Source: Hypoxylon rubiginosum (Eukaryota; Ascomycota; Sordariomycetes; Xylariales; Hypoxylaceae). From it: a stretch of 64,000 nt of DNA. The position numbers were made by a program, and so were the translations under genes. This document shows, in pieces, positions 12,758 to 22,876 of this stretch. The stretch is from NCBI GenBank assembly GCA_902806565.1, contig CADCXA010000024.1, positions 496,001 to 560,000 of the forward strand, given 5' to 3'. The stretch's first letter is position 1. The number at the start of each line of letters is the position of its first letter. Under the pieces are notes generated by a model. It made no database searches and was not told the origin of the DNA. It saw nothing but the letters and a program-made list of their open reading frames with translations.

Positions 12758-14289
12758 ATGGCTACCGGTGGCGGTTTGTCAAAGCAGAAGAGCTGTAACG
12801 CGTGCGTGAGAAGCAAGAGGCGATGTGACAAGCGGACACCGGCTTGCAGTAATTGCACCAAGAAGCGCTATCTTTGTGTCTACGGAAGTCGGCTGCAGAT
12901 GAACTCATCTGCCAACTCCGCCGATGTCCCACGCAGCGTGGACTCATTCGGAGATTCCCTGTCCACACATTGCGACAGTTTAATGCTTGACGATGGCGGA
13001 TCTTCTGCGGATTTCGATGTCAACCTGGGCCTATCGCCCAGCACTATACTCCAGATTGACAGCGCTTTCGACTCTTTGTTAAATTCAACATTTGAAACTG
13101 CGTATGATCAAACCCCGGGGCAAACAGAATTCCTAAGGCAAGGCATTAATATAGCATCGTCTACATCAACGAGCAAGATCCTAAGTCTTCAAGATTATTC
13201 TAAGCTACTGCCTATGTGCGTAAGTTATCGTAAGAGAGACTGCCTCCTTTTCTACTTGATTCTTACGACCGCAGGAGGATTACGCGCCATGGCAACTCGC
13301 CGACCCGTCAAGCACTGTCGCCTATGGGATGAGTGTTTACAAGAACTTCCATGTCTCGTTCTGCCGCGATAACTCCACTATTTACATGCATCGTAATTTG
13401 TACGCAAGTGACCCGCCGCGCTGGATCCTACAGGCCTTTTCTGTCTGCGTTCTCTACACGAACCAGACGCCGGCAACTCGCGGTTACGTCCTCAGGGTGC
13501 TTCACGAACACGTTACCAGTCTCGTAGAAACAGCTAGCGGCACAGCATTTACTCCGCGAGATAAACTGGCAAGAGTCCATGCCATGATCGTCTATCAGAC
13601 CATTCGTATGTTTGACGGGGATATCTCACTCAGTCAGCAGGCCCAGGATGATATACCGTTGTTGGAAGCCTGGACCAACGAGCTGGGCAAAATAAAAGAC
13701 AACTTGGAGGACTTGGTCGATGCGGATGCCTCAGAAATTCGTAGCAAACCGCCTGAGTCTTGGGAAGTACGAAGACAATGCTATCTACCTCTCAGAAATA
13801 CTCGTCATCGCTAACAAACTATCTAGCGCTGGGTCTTCGCAGAAAGCGTCAGAAGGACGTACATCATTTCCTCTGCTCTAAAGGCTTTCTGGGAAGTTTT
13901 GAAAGGCCAGAGAACACCTAGTAAGAACGCCCATCAAGCCAATATTTGACTGCTAATCCTAATTCCTCGATATAGTTGAAAGGGGCACTTGGCAGTATGT
14001 CCACCGATGGACCCTATCAAGCTACCTGTGGAATGCGACGGACCCGTTAGACTTCTTTAAGGCATGGAAAGAGAAACCCATGTGGATCATATCTGCCTTT
14101 CACCTTGACGAGTTTCTGCGGACCGGGACACGGGACGATGTGGACGACTTTGGCCTCGTCTTTCTCACGTTGTAAGTCCGTCGAGCTAACTCTACTGCAC
14201 GTAGGTATTGATTATAGTTTTCTAGGTCTTTCGGTGTCAACGAAATGAAGAAGTTCAGCTATGAGACGAGCAAGAGACTTTCGACATAG
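12758..14289 (+). CDS. Zn(II)2Cys6 transcription factor
   Basis: Fungal binuclear zinc cluster regulator, 435 residues, in five exons: 12758-13219, 13275-13766, 13827-13920, 13976-14171 and 14226-14289. The four introns are 54-60 bp and all junctions keep frame. The N-terminal cluster is C-x2-C-x6-C-x6-C-x2-C-x6-C with cysteines at residues 13, 16, 23, 30, 33 and 40, preceded by a basic SKQKS stretch. The remainder resembles the helical middle region of fungal factors (for example FCRDNSTIYMHRNLYASDPP) but is short and I cannot assign it to a named family. It reads toward an aldo-keto reductase gene 347 bp downstream on the same strand, which makes that enzyme a candidate target. A CGG array lies upstream of its own start. 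The family is clear; the target and inducer are unknown. Confidence 0.88.
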
Positions 14290-14636
14290 GCGACGTATAC
14301 TTGATCCTAGAACTAAACCCCTGAGGGTCGGAATTTCAATCGCTAGGTAGGCATTGGATTGCCACATCTCCGCAACCTGTCAGCTCCGCTCCGGGTCCGC
14401 ATATACGGAGCGGACTGGCACCTGCGGACCATGTGGAATCAACCTCTAAGTATAGGGTTGGGCTTATGGCCTACATCCTATCGATGGGATTGTAAGCTCT
14501 GCCTCTCCTGTATAAATACGGGATGCTCTCGACAACGAAAATCAAGCATGAGCTCTTCAACGCAGACTCGTCACTACCAATCTAACACTCAACCTTTCGA
14601 CTTACCGTACGCTCAATCAGCACTCATATAATAACC
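14290..14636 (+). other. Spacer and promoter between regulator and reductase
   Basis: 347 bp between the regulator stop and the reductase ATG. A strong TATA element is present near its right end (14511-14518), followed by a C/A-rich leader. No other feature is seen. Confidence 0.7.
14511..14518 (+). promoter_or_regulatory. TATA box of the aldo-keto reductase gene
   Basis: TATAAATA, about 120 bp upstream of the ATG at 14637 and on the same strand. The downstream stretch is CA/CT-rich, as expected for a fungal transcription start and leader. Supported by motif and position only. Confidence 0.6.
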
Positions 14637-16131
14637 ATGTCGTCCATCCCCACTCGCCCGCTAGGTAAAAACGGACCGTTGGTGCCTCGCATAGGCTATG
14701 GCGCCATGGGTATTTCGCTCGGGTACGGCCAACCCCTTCCCGACGAGCAGAGACTCGACATCCTCGACCACGCCCACAAGATAGGCGAGACATTTTGGGA
14801 TACCAGCGACTTCTACGTAAGCCTCAGCACCCTCGATACTCTCGTCGATGAATCATATCCGCAAAACTAACTCTTCGTTTGTTTCCTGACACGTTAGGGA
14901 GATTCGGAAGACCTCATAGGGAAGTGGTTCGCGCGGACCGGCAAGCGTTCCGACATCTTCCTCGCCACCAAGTTCGGCGGTGTCCACCTCGGAGATGGCA
15001 ACTTCGGCTTCCGCGGCGACGCCGAGTACGTCCACGAGGCGTGCGAGAAGAGTCTGAAGCGGATGGGCATCGATTATATTGACCTGTGGTACCCGCACCG
15101 GCTGGACGGCAGCACGCCCATCGAGCACATCATAGCTGAGATGGTCAAGATGAAGGAGTATGTCTACTTATTTAACCTATATTTTACACAAAATCCTATC
15201 ATCGACAAATACTCCTCCCTACTCCTCACAGCCCGAAAGAACTAGTAGTGCAATAGCAAGCAAGAGAGCAAGCAAGAAACTAACGCGGACTTCCAAACAA
15301 AAAAGGCAAGGCAAGATCCGCCACCTCGGCCTCAGCGAGGTCTCAGCCGCGACGCTGCGGCGCGCGCACGCCGTGCACCCGATCGCGGCGGTGCAGGTCG
15401 AGTACAGCCCGTTCACGACGGAGATCGAGGCCCCGCGCAACGGCCTGCTGGCCGCGTGCCGGGAACTCGGCGTCGCCGTCGTCGCCTACTCGCCGCTGTC
15501 GCGCGGGCTGCTCGGCGGCCAGATCCGGAGCCCCGCCGACTTCGACCGCGCCGACGTCCGGCGCGGGTACCCGCGCTTCTCCGAGGAGAATTTCCCCAAG
15601 AACATGCTCGTCGTTGATGAGCTAAGGAGCGTTGCCGAAAAGAAGGGGTGCACGGCTGCCCAGCTGACGCTCGCGTGGCTGCTGAGCCTGGGGCATGATA
15701 TCTTTCCGATTCCGGGGTAAGTGGGATGTGTCTCTTGTATACGAACCTAGGAGTCGTACCTCTCTCTTCCCCCTTCCCCGTTCCTCATTGGATTTTTGGT
15801 TCTTATTACCGCAGGCATTTCTTCTCTATTCGTTGAAGACTACAGCTCCCTCTCTTGTAACATATGCCTGGCTGGCATTTTCTAACGCATTTACAGGACC
15901 ACAAAACTTGCGTCTCTAGATGAGAATTGCGCTGCGGCCTCTATCGAGCTGACGGCGGACGAGGCGGCCCGCATTCGAACACTCGTCGACAATGCCTCGT
16001 GCCATGGTGACCGCTACTCGCCCGAGCACGCGCTCGGTCTGTTCGCCGACACACCTCTCCCCGGGGACCAATCTGGTGGCTCCGCGAAGCCGGGTGGGAC
16101 TGAGGTGCTCGGGGGGCTGTTTGAGAAATGA
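14637..16131 (+). CDS. Aldo/keto reductase (NADPH-dependent oxidoreductase)
   Basis: Predicted cytosolic (beta/alpha)8 NADPH-linked carbonyl reductase of 361 residues. Exons: 14637-14816, 14898-15157, 15306-15716 and 15897-16131. The catalytic tetrad of the family is visible: Asp and Tyr in DTSDFYGDSEDL (the Tyr is followed by the first splice junction), Lys in LATKFGG and His in WYPHRLD. The cofactor region near the C-terminus reads [14 protein letters not shown], rejoined across the last intron. The sequence is closest in style to YakC/AKR13-type fungal enzymes ([19 protein letters not shown] at the start). The second intron (148 bp) is the least certain: I chose the acceptor at 15305 because it restores [14 protein letters not shown], but a micro-exon inside it is possible. 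The GC-rich third codon positions differ from the flanking DNA. The substrate cannot be told. Control by the upstream zinc cluster gene is an inference. Confidence 0.87.
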
Positions 16132-16475
16132 GACGTCGATGTGGTTAAGGGACTGAACTGGCTTGCTTTACCACTTTCCTAGGCAAATTTGAAGAGAAAG
16201 AAATATAGAATCTTGACTCCTTTTCACTAGATTTATCTGTCATCATATTTTTTTTTTCCAAGTTCCTCCTTTGCCTCGGAGGAACTCATAGATATTTTCA
16301 CGAGATATGTGAAGCACCTATCCACTTGGTAGTTTGATAGAGAGCGATGACAGTAATCTTTGCTAAATTATCGTCGCAGCAAAAACTATTCAACTACCTA
16401 TACCCCTTTACCAACTCCCGTTATTTAGTCATCACACTTCTCAACCACCGCCTACTCCCCACCCCACTCCACCCC
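16132..16475. other. Convergent 3' region
   Basis: 344 bp between the reductase stop and the stop of the convergent DUF3712 gene. It contains T-rich tracts (for example near 16245-16260) suited to 3' UTR and polyadenylation for both genes. No other feature is seen. Confidence 0.6.
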
Positions 16476-17705
16476 CTAATCGAAACACGCCACCGGCAGC
16501 CCAATATCATCCCTGACGGCCTGCCCGATGGCGATATCCACGCTCTGGTTGGTCGCGGCCAGGGCGTCGGCGAAGTAGGGCAGGGGCTGGCCGTGGTGGG
16601 TTACGGAACGGCCCGCGAGCTGGAAGGTGAGCGTGCCGTTGCGCTCGCACCAGGGCCGTTGCGTCAGCCCGTCCAGTATCATCGTCTCGTTGATATCGGC
16701 CCGGATGAAGAAGGCGTTGGGGCCCGGCCGCAGCACCATGTCCGGGATGTACGTCGTGCCGATGTCGGTGTCGTTGAAGTACGTGTGGAATGTCGCGTTG
16801 CCCTGAGGAGTTTGTGCGTTAGTAGAGTTTTTCTTTAAAAAACTTTTTATCTTCCGTCTTTATTTTGTAAAACTCCCATATAGCACCTATGGCATCGTCA
16901 AAAAGAAATAGCTACGGAGCGTAGCAGGAGATGGACGGAACTCACGATCTCCAAAGTCAGCACCGACGGGTTGGGGATATGCGCGGTGGCGTTGAAATTA
17001 TTGGTCTGCGCGGCACTCACGTACGGGTTCGTGACGCTGAGGCCCCTGAAGCCGTCTAGCCCCTGGAGAGTGACGGGTTTGCTAAAGGTGACACCGTAGG
17101 CGCGCGAGAGTCCCTGGACGTGGACAAACGTGTCACCCCTTACTAGGACGTTGACGGACTCGCGTTGGATGAGATGAGTGTTGAATGTCGTGAATGCGTT
17201 CAGATCCGAGATGGGGACCTCCTGGCTCGCGTTGACAGTTTGGAAGGCATCCGATGTGGTCTCAGGGAAGTTGATCGTCGCAAACGCTAGGGGAGGGTGG
17301 ATGTCTGCGAGGTACATGGTGCCCTCAAAGCTATCAATAGTGGCGTGGGTCGAGCCGTCGGTGGTGATCGTCGAGTTGATGGCCATATGGATAGAGTCGG
17401 TCTGGGTATTGGTGACTACGATACTGTCGATAGATAGCGTAGCTTGGTCCAGTTTCTGTTGAGCCATTCGCGGGATGGCTACAAGGATGCTAAAGGTCTA
17501 TCAACAACATTGCCTATGAGCGATAATGAGAGCTCAGGGGGACTTACACACAAGGTACGACGACGACAACCGCAATGACTAGTATTATCAACACGTAAAC
17601 CCACCAGAATCTCTTGCAATGTCCCCTTGAGCTTTTACTCCCAGGCCCTTTGCTATTGCTAGCATTCTCGACGTATGTTATTTCCTCCTTGGCTGCGTCC
17701 GACAT
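16476..17705 (-). CDS. DUF3712 single-pass membrane protein
   Basis: Predicted protein of 342 residues in exons 17705-17548, 17489-16946 and 16802-16476 (introns 58 and 143 bp). A basic cytoplasmic N-terminus (SSRGHCKRFWW) is followed by one hydrophobic segment, VYVLIILVIAVVVVVPCVIL, split by the first intron. Beyond it lies a long beta-rich domain with many Asn-x-Ser/Thr sites, expected on the extracytoplasmic side. Features such as TLSIDSIVVTN, VTNPYVSAAQTNN and the closing GQAVRDDIGLPVACFD match the fungal DUF3712 (LEA14-like) family. No biochemical role is established for it. I prefer the Met at 17705; a Met at 17780 in the same frame would add 25 residues. It is convergent with the reductase gene and has no obvious functional link to it. 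Confidence 0.8.
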
Positions 17706-19314
17706 ATTTTGAGCACTTCTTCCGTTTTCTTTAAGGTAGTCAGGGATATCTCTTTTTGACCTTAAGAGAGGGAAAATCAAGATAGTTCGATGAAGAATTA
17801 TAGGGAATTACAGGATAACAACACAAATATACAGTTATACACAGGGAAACATGCTACATCTAGGTAATAGGTCTGAAGGGGCTGTTTAATGTTTAAATTT
17901 TACCTGTCGTCATGAATAGGAACCAATCATCGTGGACACAGCTGGATGATTTATCATATATCACTATGTAAGAGCAGCAACTCTAGATCATCAAAACCCC
18001 GGATCAAGTTATAATTATTATGTGTCAAACTATCTTCGATTTGTAGCTAGAAGCCTACCTAGGTACTCGTGTTACCACTACCCCAGGTCGAAGAAGCTTC
18101 CTTATATCGACAGAATCAGCCACGACCAATAGTTGGGTTATCAATTTATTCCAACCTTGGTTCACTCTCCATATAGCAGGACTCATCACCAATTGGGGTT
18201 CAGGTGGCAGATCGACTTTCCTATTTCGTAGTAATTCAGGCTACACATGTGCTACCCAAGGTATATTCACAACGAATCTCATGCCCGTAAGGAGATCGGG
18301 TAGGCAGGAGAGATCGAAACTGATGGTTGTGGTTCCCAAGACTCCCTCGGCATCGCGAGCGAGCACATGTGATTTCTTACCTCGACGGGCGCTACATGGA
18401 TAAGTTTGTTTGCCCATGTCGTCAATATTTTGCGACTGGTGGATTACACGACATGAGCCGCTTCTTGGCGACTTGGATTGGAAAGGGGATAGGGTAAAGC
18501 TTGGTTCACCTAGAGCCACATAGTAGAATCTAATACGATCGGTTGGCTTGTGCTTGCGGAGAAAACCTGGGGAAGTATGGGTATTCGTAAATATGTCTCG
18601 TGGTCTTGCCGCTTTCTATTCGCCTCTGCTAGGTATATACTCGTCTGCTTCGTATTCATGATTCGTCGAGATCTATTCAACCAAGTAAGGAGCATCTACT
18701 CCCTTCAGCTACCATTGATATAAGATGGGCGGTAGTATCTTAAAAGAATTGCTTCATCATGAGGAGTCAACCATGACTAGCTTGTTTAAGATATTCCTCT
18801 ATCTATATCCTAATCTTGTGAAGTGAAAATAGGTAGATCCCTGTTTATCCCCTTCCCCTCAAAGTTGACATGCATACCTCAGGAGGTAGGTACTAAAGGT
18901 TGGAGTATTTACGGTCGGTGATATAGGATACTTTCGGTGTGACACAGCTACTTGGTTCTCCCCAGTAGCGCCCCCGGATATCCCGAGACGAAATATCGAC
19001 CCGGGCAGCTGGTAACTCTGCATGGGTACGTACAATCTTCTACCATCCATGTTGCTACACTAATGCGCTGTTGTACTATTACATAGTATGGGAAGGCCAG
19101 CTCCCTGTTGTCAAATACGAAGTACATCATACCTCCCACAGTGCCAGAGAGACTGCTTTCTACTCTACAGGTATAAGGGTATACACTATAGTAAGGTCTA
19201 TGTAGCTTAAGTAGATGCGAGAATAGAATATACGTGTCTGTATATGCTCGTCATCGCTATGCCAAATTCTATCCAACACCAATAGTATCAAGCGTGCAAC
19301 CAAATCACTTCTGT
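17706..19314. other. Gene-free stretch
   Basis: About 1.6 kb between two minus-strand genes. It should hold the promoter of the DUF3712 gene at the left and the 3' region of the FMN dehydrogenase gene at the right. Small open frames at 18241-18519 and 18510-18695 have no recognisable signature. A TACCTAGGTA-type motif occurs near 18057. Nothing else is seen. Confidence 0.55.
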
Positions 19315-21080
19315 CTATAGCTTAGATACGACCTTATCCCACAATCCAAACGTCTCTAGTCCCGCCTCTCCGTCAAAGATATCCCTCTCGACTTTCCTAG
19401 AGTTGATCTGTAAACGGATCGTGTCAGCTAACCTCAGTCATCCACGGCTTATCCTCGTTCGTCCTCGTTCGTGTCCAGGGTCATACTTACGTGTCTGGGC
19501 CCTAGCTGGCTCACCTTCTCCACTCCTAATAGCCTCATGCAGGTCTCTGTTTCGGCTTTGAGGACTGTTACGCGTTAGTCTTGTGTGCTCCTTGCTAGCT
19601 GACTGACAGGGGTAGTCTGTAAATCACTAGATAGGTAGGCATGCAGGTAGGTAGGCAGGTAGGTACATACTCTCCAGAGTCCGCTCGACGCCCTCCTGCC
19701 CGCCGGCCCCGAGCCCGAACAGCGCCGGGCGGCCGATGCCGACGGCGCGCGCGCCCAGGGCCAGGGCCTTGACCACGTCGGTACCCCGCTTGATGCCGCC
19801 GTCGACCCAGATCTCGATCTTATCCAGCACCTGCGGGCAGTACTTGCGGATCTCCAATAGCGTGTGGACGGCGGGCGGCGCCGTGTCGAGCGCGCGCCCG
19901 CCGTGGTTCGACAGGATGACGGCCTTGACCTGGGGCGCGTACCGGGCCGCCAGGAACGCGTCCTCGTGCGTCTGGAGGCCCTTCAGCACGATGGGCAGGC
20001 TCGTGTGCTGGGCGAGCCACGGCAGCGTCACCTTCCACGTGAGGTCGGCCGCGGTGCCGAAGAAGAGCTGCTGGCCGACGCCGCCGCCGCCGGGGCGCTC
20101 GGGCTCGCCGGACGTCTTGACGCCCGAGGCGACCTTGACTGCGTTTTTGAAGCTCTGCTTCTCGTCGAGCTCGCGCTTTCCGGGCACGGGAGCGTCCAGC
20201 GTCAGGCATATGAACTTGAACTGGTCGGGCATGGCGTTGATGCGCGCCAGCATGGCCTCGCTCTTGGCCCGGTCGTTCTGCACGTACAGCTGCCACCCGA
20301 ACACCTGCCCCGGCTTCGCGTCCGCCACGATCTGCTCCGGCGTCATCGACGCGTTGTTCGAGATGACCTGCATGGCGCCGAACCGGCCGCACGCCCGCGC
20401 GATGCCGGCCTCGCCGTTCGGGTGGCCCAGCCGCGCCATCGCCGCCGGTGACACGAAGATGGGCACGTCGACCTTGTGCTTGCCCCCCAGCAGCGTCGTC
20501 GACGTGTCGCACCGGGTGCAGTCGACGAAGACCCGCGGCCGCAGCAGGATGTCCTTGTAGACGGCGTTGTTGAAGGACTTGGAGATGGTGTCATCGCTGG
20601 ACGAGTAGTAGTACGCCCAGGCCTTCTCGGGCATGCGCTTCGTAGCCACCTCCTCGATCTCGTCGAGATTGAGCAGGCTCTCCATCGGAGGAGGGCCCTC
20701 GACGTCCTTCTTCTCCTCCTTGGCCGCCGGCTGGCTGGTCTGGACTAGGGTTTGGGGGTCTATGGGGCCCAGCTTGGCCTCGGGTTTGAGGTTGTCTTCC
20801 AACGTCCCCGGAGGATGTATGGGGTCATACTCTTCCGTGGCATCCCGGCCGGCGAGCTGTAAGATGATCTTGGAACCTCCGGGATGAGATGGCAGGAACT
20901 CGGTTACATCATAGACGTTGCCGTATAACACGACCCAGCAGCTCTCAGGCGTGGTGTGCTTCACGACTGAAATTGGCCATAGATAATGTTAGCAGACTGG
21001 CGGGGAATGGAGAGGTCGGATGGCAGTGCGGGTAGGGTACTTGTCTTACCTTCTTCTGCGCTGATGAGCTTTTCCGACAT
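19315..21080 (-). CDS. Cytochrome b2-like FMN-dependent 2-hydroxyacid dehydrogenase, no presequence
   Basis: Flavocytochrome of 497 residues that should oxidise an L-2-hydroxy acid such as L-lactate. Exons: 21080-21050, 20966-19671, 19564-19491 and 19407-19315. An N-terminal cytochrome b5 domain has the heme motif SHPGG with His38 and the second ligand His61 (YDPIHPPG). The FMN barrel follows, with family residues in [42 protein letters not shown] and the catalytic base motif [10 protein letters not shown]. The C-terminus is rebuilt as [15 protein letters not shown] and ends in LWDKVVSKL. Yeast Cyb2 carries a long intermembrane-space presequence. Here the heme domain starts within about 10 residues of the Met, so a cytosolic location is expected. 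The first exon encodes only ten codons plus one base. Exon 2 is markedly GC-rich. Lactate or another hydroxyacid (mandelate, glycolate) as substrate cannot be decided from sequence. Confidence 0.9.
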
Positions 21081-21678
21081 TCTCATAACATTACCAGGTA
21101 CCTAATTAATAAGATCTAAAATGGCTTATTCGCTTCCGGATCTAGAAAATCTAGAAAATCAGAAAATACAATATCTCAATAACTTTCGGTTGTATTTAAC
21201 CCGTGACAATCCGGAGGTCAAATCGGCATCCTCAACTGGGTATAAGTACAAGTTACTAGACCCCGCCGGTCGCTAGCACGATGAGTAGCGCCCCGGAAAG
21301 GTGACTCGGCCCACTAGCCCATTACTATTCGATGGCTCCCATTGGCTAATTAGTCCGAAATATGGAGAGCTTAGCATTGAACCTGAGTGAAGATGGCTGG
21401 ATGGCTGGAATGCTAGGTGAGCTAGCTTAGGTGACTGTTGAACGATGCGAAGAGGAAATTGGTTATATATCAGAGAGAAGCATGGTTGATGAATGAAATG
21501 AAAATTTTTTTTTTTCAATTTAGTGCTACGCTGGTAAGAGAGGCAAATAGTTGCAAGACACAACCTGCGCTCTCTATTGCTATCTCGGTAGCTATCTATC
21601 TAGGTATCTTAGTCCAAACCTGCCCGTAAGCTATCCTGATCGTTAAAAGAACAAGAGTGCTAAATATGACCTCAAGCC
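21081..21678. other. Spacer: promoter of the dehydrogenase gene and 3' end of the next locus
   Basis: 598 bp. Its left part is the upstream region of the minus-strand dehydrogenase gene. It includes a poly-T run near 21508-21518 and the TAGAAAAT direct repeat near 21143-21160. No gene is seen. Confidence 0.55.
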
Positions 21679-22873
21679 TCAAGGGGTTGGAGAAGTTGGG
21701 ACCGACGACTTAGAAACCGATGACTCTATAGACTTACGCGAGTCGTTCGCTTGCGAGGCATGCTCTTCTCCTCGAGTGTCTGAAGCTCCTACCGTTGCAG
21801 GATTTTCATCGTCTCCAAGTTTACTTCCATCGTAGTCTGAGTCTCCCTCATCCCCTTCACCAGGAGCCTCTCCGTCGACAGTCTCTTGACCCTCGGGGCT
21901 TTGACTGCGAGATCCTCCGTCACGACTGTCTTCGCTGTCAGAGTGACTGTCTTCATTGACGTAACTACTACCTCTACTGTTGGAATAAGTGTACGAGGAA
22001 CCATCTTCATCATCAAAGTGACCGTCGTCGTCATTATCGAAGTGACTGCCGCCATCATCAAAATGGCTGTTGCCGTCGTTGAAGTGACTGCCGTCGAGAA
22101 GATTACCATCGAGAAGATTGCCGTCGAGAAGACTGCCGTCAAAAAGACCGCCATCAAGAAGACCGCCATCGAAAAGACTGCCGCCATCATCGAAATGGTT
22201 GTTGCCGTCGTTGGAAAGACTGCCGTCGGAAAGACTGCCGTCGAAGAGACTGCCATCATCATCAAGGTGACTATTGCCGTCATTACACAGACTACCGTCA
22301 AAAAGACTGCCATCATCGAGAAGACTGCCATCGGAAAGACTGGTGTCCAAAAGACTGATGTCAAAAAGACTGCCGCCATCATCGAGGTGACTATTGCTGT
22401 CATTGGAGTGATTGTCGCTATTGTCGGACTCTTCAGACCCTACGAGGCCAGCCCAGTCATCACCAGAAAGTTCGCTCTCTCCAGACGAGATGGTCTTGGG
22501 CGAATCGCTCTGTTGTATATCCTGAGTAAGGTTAACTTGAGGATTCATATTTCTGCACATGACATGAACAACTAACCGAGCCAGATGCGTCAGATGCTTC
22601 GGCAGGATCAATTGGAAGAGCACCAGACATCAACCATTCATCACTGGTATCCTCATCATCATCTTCATCCCAAATGACGTCAGATTCTTCCAGGAAATAA
22701 TCAAGAATCTCTGATATCGCGGATTCTCGTCGGCGAAGTTCTCGACTCTTATCGTAATGCAGGCGGGCAAGACATGTCTTAGGTTTCTCAGGCAGTTGGC
22801 CATTGCTTGCTCCCTTGGAGCTACTGGGCTTCTGCTGGGTATTTTGCTCAGAAATTACTGAGTCTAGTGACAT
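21679..22873 (-). CDS. Unknown acidic repeat protein (downstream half of a TAG-split locus)
   Basis: Not recognised. Read alone it starts at Met 22873 and has two exons, 22873-22577 and 22521-21679, joined through a 55-bp intron (GTTAGT...ACTCAG) to give about 379 residues. The first part holds a mixed-charge segment (KSRELRRRESAISEILDYFL) and an acidic run (WDEDDDEDTSDEW). The second part is dominated by a five-residue repeat of the form D-G-[SN]-L-[FLS], followed by a Ser/Asp/Glu-rich tail. The frame directly continues the upstream frame at 22877-23686, separated only by TAG and one GAG codon, so both may belong to one gene. The motif LMSGALP here echoes MSSALPAE in the upstream part, which supports a common origin. 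The repeat keeps several frames open on both strands, so length alone is weak evidence of coding. It is probably a lineage-specific protein. Confidence 0.5.
22021..22400. repeat. 15-bp coding minisatellite
   Basis: Degenerate tandem units of about 15 bp, typified on the plus strand by AAGACTGCCGTCGAG. The units run through this stretch with 9- or 12-bp interruptions. In the minus-strand gene they encode repeated D-G-S/N-L-x pentads. On the plus strand they read as EKTAV/KKTAI pentads, so both strands stay open. The repeat should be prone to copy-number change in steps of five codons. Confidence 0.8.
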
Positions 22874-22876
22874 CTC

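Noticed and set aside
18241..18519. Minus-strand frame of 92 codons resembling a small secreted or CVNH-like protein at first sight
   Set aside because: No signal peptide, and the supposed cyanovirin-like spacing did not hold on closer reading.
19820..20748. Long open frames opposite and beside the FMN dehydrogenase exon (up to 274 codons)
   Set aside because: They are shadows produced by the GC-rich third positions of the real gene, and lack any family motif.
21886..22575. A 229-codon plus-strand frame of EKTAV-type pentads
   Set aside because: It is the complementary reading of the minisatellite. The minus-strand frame has a spliced context and non-repeat flanks, so I prefer that strand, though not with certainty.
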